This document shows positions 23,881-35,671 of a stretch of 49,043 nucleotides of DNA, in pieces. Numbering within the stretch: the stretch's first letter is position 1; each line of letters begins with the position of its first letter. Made by a program: the position numbers and the translations under genes. This DNA comes from Didymodactylos carnosus (Eukaryota > Rotifera > Eurotatoria > Philodinida > Philodinidae). The stretch is taken from contig CAJNOQ010000474.1 in assembly GCA_905250885.1 (NCBI GenBank), positions 1 through 49,043 of the forward strand, given 5' to 3'. Below the pieces are notes generated by a model that ran no database searches, was not told where the DNA came from, and saw only the letters and a program-made list of their open reading frames with translations.

Positions 23881-24814
23881 TTTTAATTACGATATTTTAT
23901 TTTTTACTACTTCTTCTTCTTTGTATTATTAATATTAATATACATCATATAGTCTAATAATCAAATTATTTTTTTAATTAGAGAAGCAAAAGAGAAAAAG
24001 AAGAAATAAATTTCTAAAACAAAAAGACAAATATATGAGAAATATAAAAACAGCATTTTTCAAATAAATTCATTCAAACATCTTAATTAAGACAAAAGCT
24101 AATTAGGTTATATCTCAATAGTTCATCTTTCAAATTCATTTTTTTACATATTGTTTTCTTTTACAAATAGAAATACTGTCAAAAAACTTGATGATTATAT
24201 TGTTATTTTATTTCAAATAGAATAAATAAAAATTAGACAATCCGGTTGTATATTTCTAAAATTTAGATAAGAAAACAAATCATTCATAAAAAAAAATCGA
24301 AAGAAAAAGAATCTGATTTTTTAGACATTAATAGTTTACATTATTTATCAAAAATAAAACAGTAACAATAACAGAATGTTAACACATTGAAAATTCACAC
24401 GTGTGACTACAAGCAAAAAAAACGAATATAGATGTCACGTGTACGTGAAGTAAATATAAGAAACGACTAAAAAAAGAAAAAAAAATTAATGATAACAGAA
24501 AATATTTTTAACATGATGTAAAAACAATAAGAGAATAAAAAAAATAAAAGAAATGCATATGAGTTGATAAATATATTGCATGATAATTTAAAAAATGAAA
24601 AACGATAACATAAATTAGAATAATATTTTAAGCTTGTATACTGAATATTTAAAGTATAGTGAATCATTTTAATTGACTTGTTCTCATCGAAACATTCCTG
24701 ACTAGTATAATATTTTGTTAGATGAATCAGATTTATATATATTTTTTTGAGCAAAAAAAGAATTTAGGTGCTGTGTAATCATAACTCATACTGTGTAATT
24801 GATAAAAAATGAAT
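23881..24814. other. Spacer between the RUSC-like gene start and the DENND1 end
   Basis: Short AT-rich intergenic region. It presumably combines the DENND1 3' untranslated region and the RUSC-like promoter. The frame at 24467-24754 is A/T-rich and not recognised. No repeat elements seen. Confidence 0.55.
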
Positions 24815-26583
24815 TTAAAAATCGATCAAATTTGTTGTGGAATTCAAATTTGTTTGATGAGAACGTGTACGTGATTCGAGAGAAGTTGATGATGGAACAA
24901 CTGGATATAATCTTTCTTTTTGTTGTTGTTGTTGTTGCAATGGATCAAATAGAATATCTGAATTAATAAGTGACTGTGTGTCTATACTATTTACAGCTTT
25001 TCTTGAAGTAGATAACAATGGATCAGGTGGTGGTGATTGTATTTCAGAAAATATTTGTTGTTGTTGGAACATATAGGGTTGAACGGAAGGATAATGAGGG
25101 GGAAAATTCATCGTACTCGGATTTTGTGGTAAAGATGGATATCCCATATAGGGTGATAGAGATGGAGGCGCAGTTCTGACTGTTGATAAAGGATTAGGTC
25201 CGTAAGAGGACTGAATATTTTGTAAAATATGATTAACACGATTCGATGGAATATCATAGGTACTAGGATGACGAAATGCAGATGTAGTGGTGATTGGCTT
25301 AAGTTCATTATGAAACATAACAGGAATTGAAGGATCAGAAAGAAAATCTAAAAACAATGGTTGATCACAGTGTATGGATGAAGTGAAAAACATTTCATGG
25401 AAATTAAGGAAACAGTGGGTAATGTATATCAAGTATTTAACATTCTTTAGATCTTATACTCATTGTTTTATGAATTTAGACATATATGTTGTTAAGATAT
25501 AGAGTATTTCAGCATCAAACAACTAAAAATGAAATCTATAAGCATTGGTACAGTCTCACGAAAATAGCTTTATTAATTATGAAAATTTGGGGATTTTAAA
25601 CTAGCCAAGATTAATTATTATCATAGTTAGCTATCAAGGACTTACCCACATTTTTTCTAAAATAGGGCGCTGTTGTTAAATTATTTTCAGTCATTTTTGT
25701 CGTATAACTCGATGACATTTCATCTAATGGATCAAACTGTCGAACAAGTTTTTTAATTAAATTTGCCTCTTTTGACGCATATTCCTCTTTGGGATCAATT
25801 CGTTTTCCATCAAAATTTTGCATTTTATGTTTTAATTCTATTTGTAATTGTTTTATATTATCATGAACGATGGGACGAATCATATCTTGTTGTTGCGTTT
25901 GATTATTTGCCGGATTAATTGCATTTGATGTCACTGGTGAAGGTAGCAGGGGATTAAAGACAGTGGTAATAGGATTTGTTGAGAGAGTATCTGGTTCCTG
26001 AAAATAAATGCAACGATACACTTTTTTTGTTTAGATAATGAAGCTACGTCGAATATTTCGGCTATGTATATTGCCTGTTTTTAGACTTTATAATCATTGG
26101 AACTTACAGTATCAATCAGGATTAGGCTCTCTTCTTTTCTTGTTAATTCTGGCGACGACACTTCAGATGAATCGGACGTGGAAGAGGGTGGGTTGTGTAC
26201 TGAGGTATATGTGGCACCAAAATTAACATTTCCTGTTGAAAATCTTTCATATGGAATCGATCTATAAAAAATAGATGAAAAGGAGTGTAAATAAACATTT
26301 TATGAAGCGTAAAAGCATACTTTTCATCATGAAGTTCAGATATACTAGGCTGAAACACAAAGAAACATTAGTTAAATCATAATATACATAAATATTAGTT
26401 AAATTTTTTCTAAACTAAATCATATTTCTGTTCTTCATTACAATGATAAAGATATGAAGAGGGCGGGCACTCTTACTTTTGTTCACTTACATATAGTTGT
26501 GACTTTTGAGTACTCAAATGCTGATTTTGTTGTTCCAAATCAACTTTTTGGTTATTCGGCTAAACAAAAAAACACCTAATTAA

Positions 26584-26651
<68 letters not shown>

Positions 26652-29600
26652 NAAAAAAAAACACCTAAATAACGGCCCCCCCCCCCCCCTCAGAAATTAT
26701 CTCCGACACCGTGCATCCGATCTTGACGAAACTTTCCATAAATGTTCGGCACAATGAGTTACGGGAATGAAAAAATTTTTTTGTCTCTAAGTGTTACGGT
26801 TTAGGAGTTTTCCAGAGATCAAGGTTCAAAAAGGACCCTGAACGGCGTCCCAAGATTTTTTAATATACTTCAAGCTGGAGAGTTCGGGTTTGTTTTATTT
26901 TAAACTAGACACCTAACTACATCGACTGACCGGCGCCGATTTTTAATTAAGCCTTTATTGATTTTCCAGGCAACCAACAACCTCCAAAACCCGAAAAAGC
27001 CTTCCGGATTTTCTAAAAATCCTTCGTTCGACAAAAAACTAAGACCTAATTCAAAAATCGACGCCGGTCAGTCGATGTAGTTTCTTTTCCTCTTTTAAAC
27101 AAAAAAAGAATGAACTCTCTACAACAAACCCCTATTAAAAATCTTGGGACGCCGTTCAGGTGTAGCTCTCCTACAGTGAAAACGCTTTATTAAACGCTGT
27201 ATGAAATAGTCGATTTTATGACTTCTAGGAAAATGCCTGTAACTTTTTGATGCAAGGTCATACAGAGTTGTGCGAGGTCTTATTTTGATCAGAAACATTT
27301 GCTCTACAAAGCTGTGTTTTCAAAAAAATTTTAATTGCATAACTATCCAGGAAAAAGCCATTATTTAAAGACCCATTTTTTCGAGGCTCTTGGAAAACTT
27401 GCTCAAAATCCCCGAAAAATCAGTTTTGTAACCAAAAGCAATACAGATTCTGGAAGTAGACACTTCAGGCTATCTTTCCATGTGTGTATCTCAAAACCGA
27501 TTTTGTGACCGAAAATCACCATTTCTGAGGGAGGGAAGGCCCTTAATGGCGTTGAATAAGACGATTATGAGTTTTGATAAAATTTTACTAGTATTTAAAA
27601 TGACAATGTAAACCCTTAGAAAGTGAAAAGTACATTATGGTCGTACTCACAACATTATCGTCTTTCATACGATATTCATTTCGTTTAATAACATCATTGA
27701 TCTAGAATATGATAATTGGATAGTTCACGAATAAAAACATAAAAAAGTAACTTTATACATCTAATGTTGTCAAACTATGTCTCACTGTTGATGCCTCAAT
27801 TATGACGCGTTGACCCGCTCGATTAATCTAAGAAAATACAAACAAAAATGTTACAAAATGATTAATAAAACATGCTCCGCAACCTACCACTGTTCCCAAT
27901 TTTTCCGCACGATTTTGAACTTGTTCAATAATAGGATTTGCCTATAATAAATCAAATTAAATGTTTTCATATTGCCAACATAACCTCCAAAACAACGATT
28001 ATAGCGGATATAAAAAAGATCTATACAGAGCAAATGAGCAAAAACAGAGCAGTGTGTTCATTGAAATGTGATTCTTTCATCGTGCAACTGTAGAAGGAAC
28101 ACATTTGTATATCAATTGGTATATCATGAAGAAAAGGTATATAATGCAAGCGGAGAAGTCTTATATTAAAATCAATGCTCTAAATCAACTCTAATACAGC
28201 GATTATTAGTATAAGTTCATCTAAAGCAGAAACAAGGGTTTTCAAACATGAGTAGATGACGACAAAAAGTTTGTTTTGAACGTCAAGGCAGAGGGTGTTT
28301 GATTATGAGCAACGGGATAATGGTAATAAAAAATGGATAATAATTAAACATATTATTTTAACGAAGTTTTGATTTCATAATTTGTCTAAGCAGAAAACAT
28401 TGTTTTTCAAATAGCGAGAAGAGTCGTGTCTGTTGACTTTAGCGTAGCTTTTTTTGTTATGATACCGTTTTAAGATTATCCAACGTAGATAATCGATTAT
28501 AATGTGTTAATGTTAAATGTTTGTCTGCACTAGTACGAGGAATGCTGCCATATTTTACATACTGTGAAACACGACTGCTATTAATTTAAAAGCGCATTTT
28601 AAGAAAGAAATAAACATACTCACTTTTTCGAGAATTCTATGAAACTTCTTATTAGCTTTTATCTAAACATAAAAAACAAAATAACTTGTTTTTTCAAGAT
28701 TTTGTTTCATTACAAAATCCACATTCAAAACTATCAAAGCCCAAACTAGAGTACGTACATATAGTGGAAAAAAGTATAGTCAATAACGCGTTATAACGAA
28801 AAAGTAAAGTTAATATCTCAAAAATTGTATACAAAATACGTAGGTATTCTATTTTTTGCATAAAATGTTTTTTTAATAGACAAAGGTAGTGAAACAGATT
28901 TATTGTCATGCAATAAAAAACTGAGAATACCTAAAAAGATATGTTCTTCTAACAAATGCTTTAGTTAAAATAATTTTTGCTAATTGTGAAAAAATATAAA
29001 ACTAAATACTAGACATATCAGATCTATTATAAATAAGATCAATATGGTTTATAGAAATTCTGTTCTATATACTTTTTTGCTTTGTTGTATTTGTTGTACA
29101 TTTTTAACTTCAAGATCAAATTCATCATCAAACGATGTAATCAATGAATCTGTACGATACCTTGAAAACTAAATAGATAAAATCATTCATGAAACATCGA
29201 CTAATCAAGTAGGCCGTTTAATAATCAACCTGTTCAAACATTTGTGTATGTGATACAGCTGACATATATTCGTGTATAGGTGTATTTTCATATTGTCGAA
29301 GATATTGATCACGATCAAAATCTAATTTATCGTCTTTAAAAATGAAACCATTGGAGTAACTGCCTGAAAAAAGAAAAATTATTGTTATATGACAAATCAA
29401 TCCCTACGAGCAAACTACAACTATTTTTTGAATTTGCCTTGTACTCAATTAAATTACAATGACAATTTTTACAGAGAAGTAAAAAACAAAGTCGCTTTTA
29501 GATTGTCAATTGTCGTTATGATAAGCTATTACAATTACATAAACAAAATTTCTTAAGTATCATCTGATAATCTCGTTACATTAAATAAGCAAAACAAAAA

Positions 29601-31669
29601 AACAATGTTATATCATTTTAAAATCCTTATTTTGTACTCTTAAAAAGAAAACAATATATAATTACCAACAGTAAAAGCCATTGCTCGTAAAAATACTTTT
29701 GCTAAACTATCACCGGGTAATTTTTCCGAACGTTGAATACCTTTTTTCATGCCACGATACTAAATTATATGACTTTTAAAGGACTAAATTTCTAATTAAT
29801 TACGATAAAATCATACAAGATGTTTTGGAAGTCGACTTAAATCATCATATTGGGTTTCAATCGTTCGTTCATCAATATTTACAATGACAATATCTCCTAA
29901 TTCACTAATAGTTAATGTCTAAAAAGAAAAAAGAAAAAATATAAGTAGAAATCATATTTAATTTTCTCAATAGGTTCTCTTACGGAAAAAATATTTGTAT
30001 GAATTCCGATAATGTAAGGTACTGTACATTGACATAGCCAAGTCATAGAAGAAGGTAATATAGGCACAAATATACTTTGCCTAAATCCAAAAAATCACTT
30101 GTTTATTTAATTGAAGACAATAATATATTATTTTTCTGTTTAATTACCAATGCATGGGAAAAATTAATTGTAAACATCCACATGCACATGTTGTTAAATG
30201 AAATAATTTTGATGAAACAAATAACATGCGACGTTCAAATAAAATATGAGAAAATACTTGTAACATGAGATCAGAACCCAAACAAGAATACATCATAGCA
30301 AAATTATGCTAAAAATAGGAGAAAAAATAAACAAGAAAAAACATGATGAAATTCAAATAGGTGTGTGGGTGTGTAGATGTGTAGGAGTGTAGGTGTGTGA
30401 CTTTTTTTTTCTAGTTAACTTACGCTTGATGGAACAGCTGGCAATTTTCTCAAATCAGGACGTTGATAAAAATATTCCTTCAATTAAAATAATAGATTAG
30501 TACAAGATTTCTATGTAACTTTGAATTAATTATATTTCACTTTATATGGACACTTGATTTGTATTGTTTCATTTATTTCTCTTTTATTAAATTCATCTAT
30601 TGTTAATAATTTATAATTGTGCAATAAAGATAGATAGGTGTCTAAATCAACTGGCTATAATAGAAAATAAAACAAAATTTTAACTTGATAAAAATTATAT
30701 CAAATGACTTTAGCTTTTATTAGCAGAGCAGACAGCATAGTCAAAAAATTGATGATATCACGCATATTTTCTTTCAATTAGAATTTTTAAGAAAAGCTTT
30801 GAACAAATTTATTTTATACACCTACTAAAGTTGAAGTATTTGAATCAATAGCAGAAGAAGATCGGTCAGACTGAAATGAGTGTTGATATAGAACTAAATA
30901 CAGAGATGATTAGAATCTATACTAGTCTACGTACCGTTCGATAATTTATTATTTGAGATATATCATTTAAAATTGTGTAAAACGTTTCAAACCAGGGATA
31001 ATAACTAGAAAAACAGATTGAGAATAGTTTTAGCACAGATTTATTATCTAATATGAACTAAAAATGTATTACCTTAATATACATAAGCACGTTGATTCTC
31101 TATTTGAACGTCGACAGTATCCAAAACGAAATAATACGGCGGTGTTATCAAGAACTGCAAATGCATAATGTTCATCTTGCTCGCCTCTAAAGAAGTATAA
31201 GGAGATGTAGAATTGAAACTAAAATGATTATAATTACTTACAATGATATTTTACATGGATAAACAAAATTGGCTACTGATTTCAACATATCATCAACAAA
31301 ATCGAGTGGATATTTAAGAAGAATCTCTGGTTCTTAAAACAAACAACAATATATGAGAAAAACTGTCTTTGTCCTCTTTAATATAAAACCTACGATCATT
31401 TTCGTTAGCTGGTTCACGAATTTCTAAAAATACTTCGAATACATAATCGGGCGACTTTCTAAAAGAGAAGAGATCATTTTTGACGTTAATAATATAATAG
31501 TCACAAGATTCATACTTTATTCGAGATTCAATTTCTTTTGTAATAAGTGTCGTAGTCGATACATTCTAAAAAAAATGAAAATGTAAATAGTCTTTTTTGT
31601 TTTAATTTCAGTTTTTAAGTTGCTTACTTTGTTAACAGGCACTTGTGATGGATCTGTTGTTGAAATCAT
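24815..31669 (-). CDS. DENND1: DENND1 (connecdenn) family Rab35 guanine exchange factor
   Basis: Twenty-four minus-strand exons total 2679 nt, 892 residues: 31669-31628, 31565-31516, 31458-31394, 31332-31242, 31186-31073, 31004-30935, 30870-30826, 30654-30541, 30477-30424, 30308-30148, 30080-29984, 29918-29817, 29759-29666, 29363-29230, 29168-29073, 28662-28624, 27941-27888, 27827-27759, 27701-27651, 26559-26491, 26349-26321, 26261-26108, 25997-25646, 25347-24815. An in-frame TAG two codons before the ATG supports the start. uDENN is about residues 31-150 (DYVFEVFLEI, RFGYCRR, CLCILSYYPWFETFY); cDENN about 198-335 (LFERRMLFVSSKL, DIVIVNID); dDENN about 336-440. The tail is Pro/Gln-rich; LILID at 593-597 fits a clathrin-box motif. 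Vertebrate DENND1 proteins activate Rab35 on clathrin-coated vesicles and endosomes; that function is inferred from homology. Confidence 0.93.
25348..25645 (-). other. DENND1 intron 23
   Basis: 298 bases, AT-rich. The frame at 25348-25432 that extends the last exon upstream is intronic by the phase-1 splice at 25347. Confidence 0.65.
26584..26652. other. 68-base poly(G) run ending in an N: probable assembly scar
   Basis: An unbroken G run at 26584-26651 is followed by the only N in the window, then A-rich sequence that repeats the flank ACACCTAA, then a C run. A C run follows shortly at about 26676-26689. This pattern fits a failed join in a G/C homopolymer rather than real sequence. Confidence 0.75.
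26838..27162. repeat. Internal inverted repeat of the TTAA element
   Basis: CCTGAACGGCGTCCCAAGAT at about 26838 is complementary to ATCTTGGGACGCCGTTCAGG ending at about 27162. Further in, CATCGACTGACCGGCG near 26920 pairs with CGCCGGTCAGTCGATG near 27060. The pairs are collinear and nested, so the whole segment can fold into one hairpin. Confidence 0.65.
27942..28623 (-). other. DENND1 intron 16
   Basis: 682 bases between short exons that flank it with good GT-AG sites. AT-rich, with no element ends or missed exon recognised. Confidence 0.7.
28663..29072 (-). other. DENND1 intron 15
   Basis: 410 bases of AT-rich sequence; nothing recognised beyond the splice sites. Confidence 0.7.
29364..29665 (-). 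other. DENND1 intron 13
   Basis: 302 bases of AT-rich sequence; nothing recognised beyond the splice sites. Confidence 0.7.
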
Positions 31670-31771
31670 TCTCTAGAGCGTTCTATTGGTTCAATGATAT
31701 TCATAGGCGAGAGTCATAAACTTTTGACATTAAATCGTTATTTCATCTCTACAAGTAGAACATAGACGATT

Positions 31772-31831
31772 CTGTAAAACAGTAAACGTTAGCGTTTTGT
31801 TTTGAAGTGGATGTTCTTTCAAATATCTTAC
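31772..31831 (-). other. Possible 60-bp intron in the DENND1 5' untranslated region
   Basis: On the minus strand a GTAAGA donor at 31831 and a TTTACAG acceptor at 31773-31772 define a 60-bp intron, the usual size for this gene, about 100 bases upstream of the ATG. The exon it would create between 31771 and 31670 contains stops in frame with the ATG, so it would be untranslated. Only the splice-site pattern supports it. Confidence 0.35.
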
Positions 31832-32707
31832 ATTAGAAGGAAACTATCGATATTGTAATGCATAAAATAACTGAATGTGTCGATGTTAAGCAAACAAGAG
31901 AATTTAGCTCATTGCTGAAGTTAACATAGTGCATTACGATCATAAGTAGAACATAATTCAGATGAAAATGGGATGAAGAGATAGTGTTGTGAGGTTGTAT
32001 TAAAAAATTGATTATTGTCACAAGATCAAAATCTTTCAGATTCAAAATGATATCAAAGTTTTTACATCAATCTCGAGCGCTCTTTCCCTGTCTTGTCAAT
32101 ATTGAAGGCTTCGCTTTACTAATTTGAAAATAGATCATGCATCTAATTTTGGGTTGAAGTTTCAATCTCTATTCATTTTCTAGAAAAAGATGTAAACATA
32201 AAATATAATCTCAGTTCCTTTCTTCTCGCGGTATTACATATGACAATCACTATTACATATTACTATCTAAAGGCGCAATATCTTGATTTTCGGAAAGGTC
32301 ACCTTTTTAGTGGATTTAGAAACCCATTAAAAAGTAAGTTATAAGATTTTCAAGAAGACTACATCAAACAATTTTTTCATGTATTTGATTCAAGTAAGAA
32401 ATGATTTCATTAAACACCGGAGAAGAAATAAATTTTTCTTTAGATATTAGAATATAATAGCCTAGACGTAAGTTAGATTTAAGTTTTTTCGTAATGTGGG
32501 GGCCAGAAGTCAGAATAGAAATCACTTCTATATCTCTGTTCCAAACAAAAAAGTAGTCTGCAAAACAACGTTTTTAACGATAGTAAACCAGTAAAACGAA
32601 TAACTACTGTGACAATTTGATTTTCACTCTATTTTTAGCAGAGAAAACATGATAAATGAGACAATTGGAAATGTATGTTTCTTAAGGTTCACGCTTACAA
32701 GGCTGCT

Positions 32708-33179
32708 CTAGTGAATGCAGTTGTAAATGAGTACTTATGCTCAGATAATCTCACAAGCTTTGTCCAAAGTTTCTGGGATATTTTGTAAGTGAGTCAAGTT
32801 CTAGCAACAAAAGTCAAATACTTAAATATTTTATTTTCTTGACAAATAGCTGACCAAGCACTTGCTCAAGTAACTCGCTAGTCTCTGTAATAGATCAAAT
32901 AAGTGAATAAAGTATCTGGCATGCATTTTCAGAGAGCTGGCGGAGCATATCAGAATCAGACAGGATTCAAACAAATTTCCAAAATGCTTCGTGTTTATCA
33001 CACGCTTAGGAAAGACCCAAGTCTACTGAGCCTATGCTTACAGATACCTGGATAAGTGATTATCAACTGACATTCGATGGAAATACTTGCTAAGTGTCTG
33101 TACTACTTGTCACGTGCTTGCTAAGTGCTCATTAAAATTCATAAGTAAACAAATGTTCGCTAGCAAGTATATTCACTAG
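32708..33179. mobile_element. Possible MITE with internal ACTTGCTAAGTG-like motif repeats
   Basis: The ends CTAGTGAATGC and ATTCACTAG form a short imperfect inverted repeat. The interior, near both ends, repeats words such as CACTTGCT, ACTTGCTAAGTG, GCTTGCTAAGTG and GCTAGCAAGT in both orientations. No target duplication was found, so the boundaries are tentative. Confidence 0.35.
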
Positions 33180-34369
33180 ATCACTCGGATGCTCCATAAT
33201 ATTCAGAATATAGAAAAAATAGTTTAGTAGTCTTCACAAACACCATTGGTAGAAATCTCACATCACCTGTTTTTTGTAGCTGTCAGACACGTTTGTAACT
33301 TATAAAAAACAGAAATAATAAGCAAAAAAATAATGGAAATAAATAAACAAGCGAACGAACGAAGAAACAATTCAAAACGTCTTATTCCAACACTGCTACT
33401 ACTAGCTGTAATTTTAACCATCCAAAAGTTAGACATAAGTCTCTTGATGTCGAAACACACTGAAATTTCAAAAAAAACTACCTGTACCCGAGAAATAAAT
33501 ATCCGCAGTTTGCATAAGTATTAACTTTATGCGTAGAAAATGTTTCACATTGTCCTTCCTGCCATCTCTCGTCTATTTATTGTACATGATGAATCATTCC
33601 AATGGCGACAAACGCTTCTTGCATTGGCCAAAAGACTTAATGTAAGATGTGTTTCACGCTTATGACTTACAAAATTAAACAAGGTAACGCTCGTCTCCAC
33701 TCGCTCGATTCCTTTACTTTAATAACCTTGATCTGAGGTAGTGAACGCCCTCTCCTGACTTGTAAATCGAAGACAATGCTCCCGCCTCCTGCTCACGCCT
33801 TCCTTCGGTCGGCGCTCGCTGGAAGCCTGACTAAGCCATCTTCATTTTTTTCTGTTTTCATGTGTAAGACTCGTACTCTAATATAAATATAAAAGGCAAA
33901 AAGCCCCAGAGTTCTAAAAATATTAGGAAGTATTTTTAATCGATTTGCTGTGATAGATTATCTATACACTTCAAGTTTTATTATCTAGGTAACTTTTTTT
34001 GTGTTATCACAGTTGACTGCTATTTGGCGATATCTATCCACTACCTACAGAAAACGTTTGCTTAGCTTTTTATCTTTCTGCATCAGTAGATATTTCAGAT
34101 CATCTCTTTGAATATATTCTCTCTCGGGGTTAAAAAGAAATTTTTTATGTTTCTCGCTTATGATTGGCTTATCCATAGAATATTTGACGGCCACACACAC
34201 ACACATACACAAATTTTGTAAGATGTAATGCAAGACCCTATAGGGTTAGTCTATAGACTAACGTCAACACAAGGGGAGCTTTTCTTGTAAATTCTATAAT
34301 TTTGCAAAGAAAAGTCATGTAGAGCTCATAAAGGTATCATTTTAATCAGAAATCTGCGGGCTACAACCA

Positions 34370-34823
34370 CACTGTCCCGGAAAAGCATACTTTTAGAAAA
34401 AGCACACTTAAATTGTGCCAATGGCATGGAAAAAGTGTGCCAAAGTATGCTTTTTATGTGCTGCTAGCATGCTTTTACCGTGCCATTGACACATTTCTAG
34501 TGTGCTTTCGGTACACTGCGGTAGCATTTTTGGACGCTTTTTGTGTGCCACTTCTAAAAGTGTATCATCGGCACACTTCAAGTGCATCATTAGCGCACTT
34601 AAAGTGTGCCGATGACGCACTTGAAGTGTGCCGATGATACACTTTTAGAAGTGGCACACAAAAAGCACACTAGAAATGTGTCAATGGCATGGTAAAAGCA
34701 TGCTAGCAGCACATAAAAAAGCATGCTAGCAGCACATAAAAAGCATACTTTGGCACACTTTTTTCATGCCATTGGCACAATTTAAGTGTGCTTTTTCTAA
34801 AAGTATGCTTTTCCGGGACAGTG
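34370..34823. mobile_element. 454-bp near-perfect palindrome (foldback element)
   Basis: The sequence reads CACTGTCCCGGAAAAGCATA inward from both ends, and the arms of about 220-227 bases stay nearly identical to the centre at about 34598-34605. The right arm has an extra copy of a roughly 23-base unit containing TGCTGCTAGCATGC; the left arm has an extra stretch of about 30 bases near 34510-34540. Within each arm GCACACTT/AAGTGTGC words recur. No clear target duplication and no real coding frame. Confidence 0.8.
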
Positions 34824-35671
34824 CAGGCCTAATTAAGAAAGGTTTTGGTTATCTTTTAGAGTTTTTGAAAAACTGGTTTTTCGGAAAACCGGTTCAAAAA
34901 CTCAACGTTAGCCCAAACGATTGTGATATTCGGATTCAGCACCCTCGATTACCTATTGTCCACTTAGGTTCAGCTCAAAAGCGATTGGACAGTTGGGGAC
35001 CTTCCCTCGTGAAATGAAAAATAAATGAATGAGAAAAATAATTTTTTTCTGTGGGACAATATTCATTTTCATGTCATTTCATTTTTAAATCATAACCGTG
35101 TTTCACATGTAGGAGGTCACGATAATTGGAAATGGAAATGACGTCGAAATCTTCTATGCGAATATTGCTCGTGTTGGCATCATTTTCATTTTAGCTTATC
35201 TTGACCGTAAAACCTTACAAGGCGATTTTAAGCCAAGGAGGAAAAAGCAGCACCTAGTACCGATTAGATACTGGTACTAAAGGTGCTGCCTTGCAAAACA
35301 TAAGGTAGTGGGATCGAATCACACATTGCACGAATCCTTTTGTCTACGACTAAACTTGGAGAAGGAAGTTTGCCTGCATTTGCATCATACTGCTAAGAGA
35401 CAGCAATACTTTATTTTTGATTCAAATGGAAGCACAATAATAAAAAAAACAGTTCGTGATCGGATTCGATCCCTTTATCCATCTCCCATCATGAATTTTA
35501 CGAAGTCAGAGCGCTACTGATAGATCAGATCGATAGTTTTGCGTGCTGAGGTGTTATACTAAAAAAAGTCCTTTTCCCTCCTTGTTTTACACGCTTCCTA
35601 CAACGACGCAGACATATTCTTACTAAACAAATCCTCACTACTATTGTAATGTTATGTTGATGAAATAACTC

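Larger units (their letters stand above)
26580..27546. mobile_element. TTAA-flanked non-autonomous element in DENND1 intron 19
   Basis: TTAA at 26580-26583 and TTAA at 27543-27546 bracket ends that read GGG...CCCTCAGAAAT on the left and ATTTCTGAGGGAGGGAAGGC on the right, an inverted repeat of about 24 bases. TTAA duplications and GGG/CCC tips are typical of piggyBac-like elements. The interior contains an inverted repeat at 26838-27162. No transposase frame. The left end is disturbed by a homopolymer and an N. Confidence 0.55.

Noticed and set aside
34408..34637. Overlapping open frames on both strands with GTGTGC-rich sequence.
   Set aside because: They are the arms of the 454-bp palindrome read in either direction.
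35247..35289. A compact hairpin (GCAGCACC...GGTGCTGC) followed by a GGGATCGAATC motif, resembling a small RNA gene.
   Set aside because: No complete tRNA or known small RNA structure can be drawn, and the region is full of inverted repeats.
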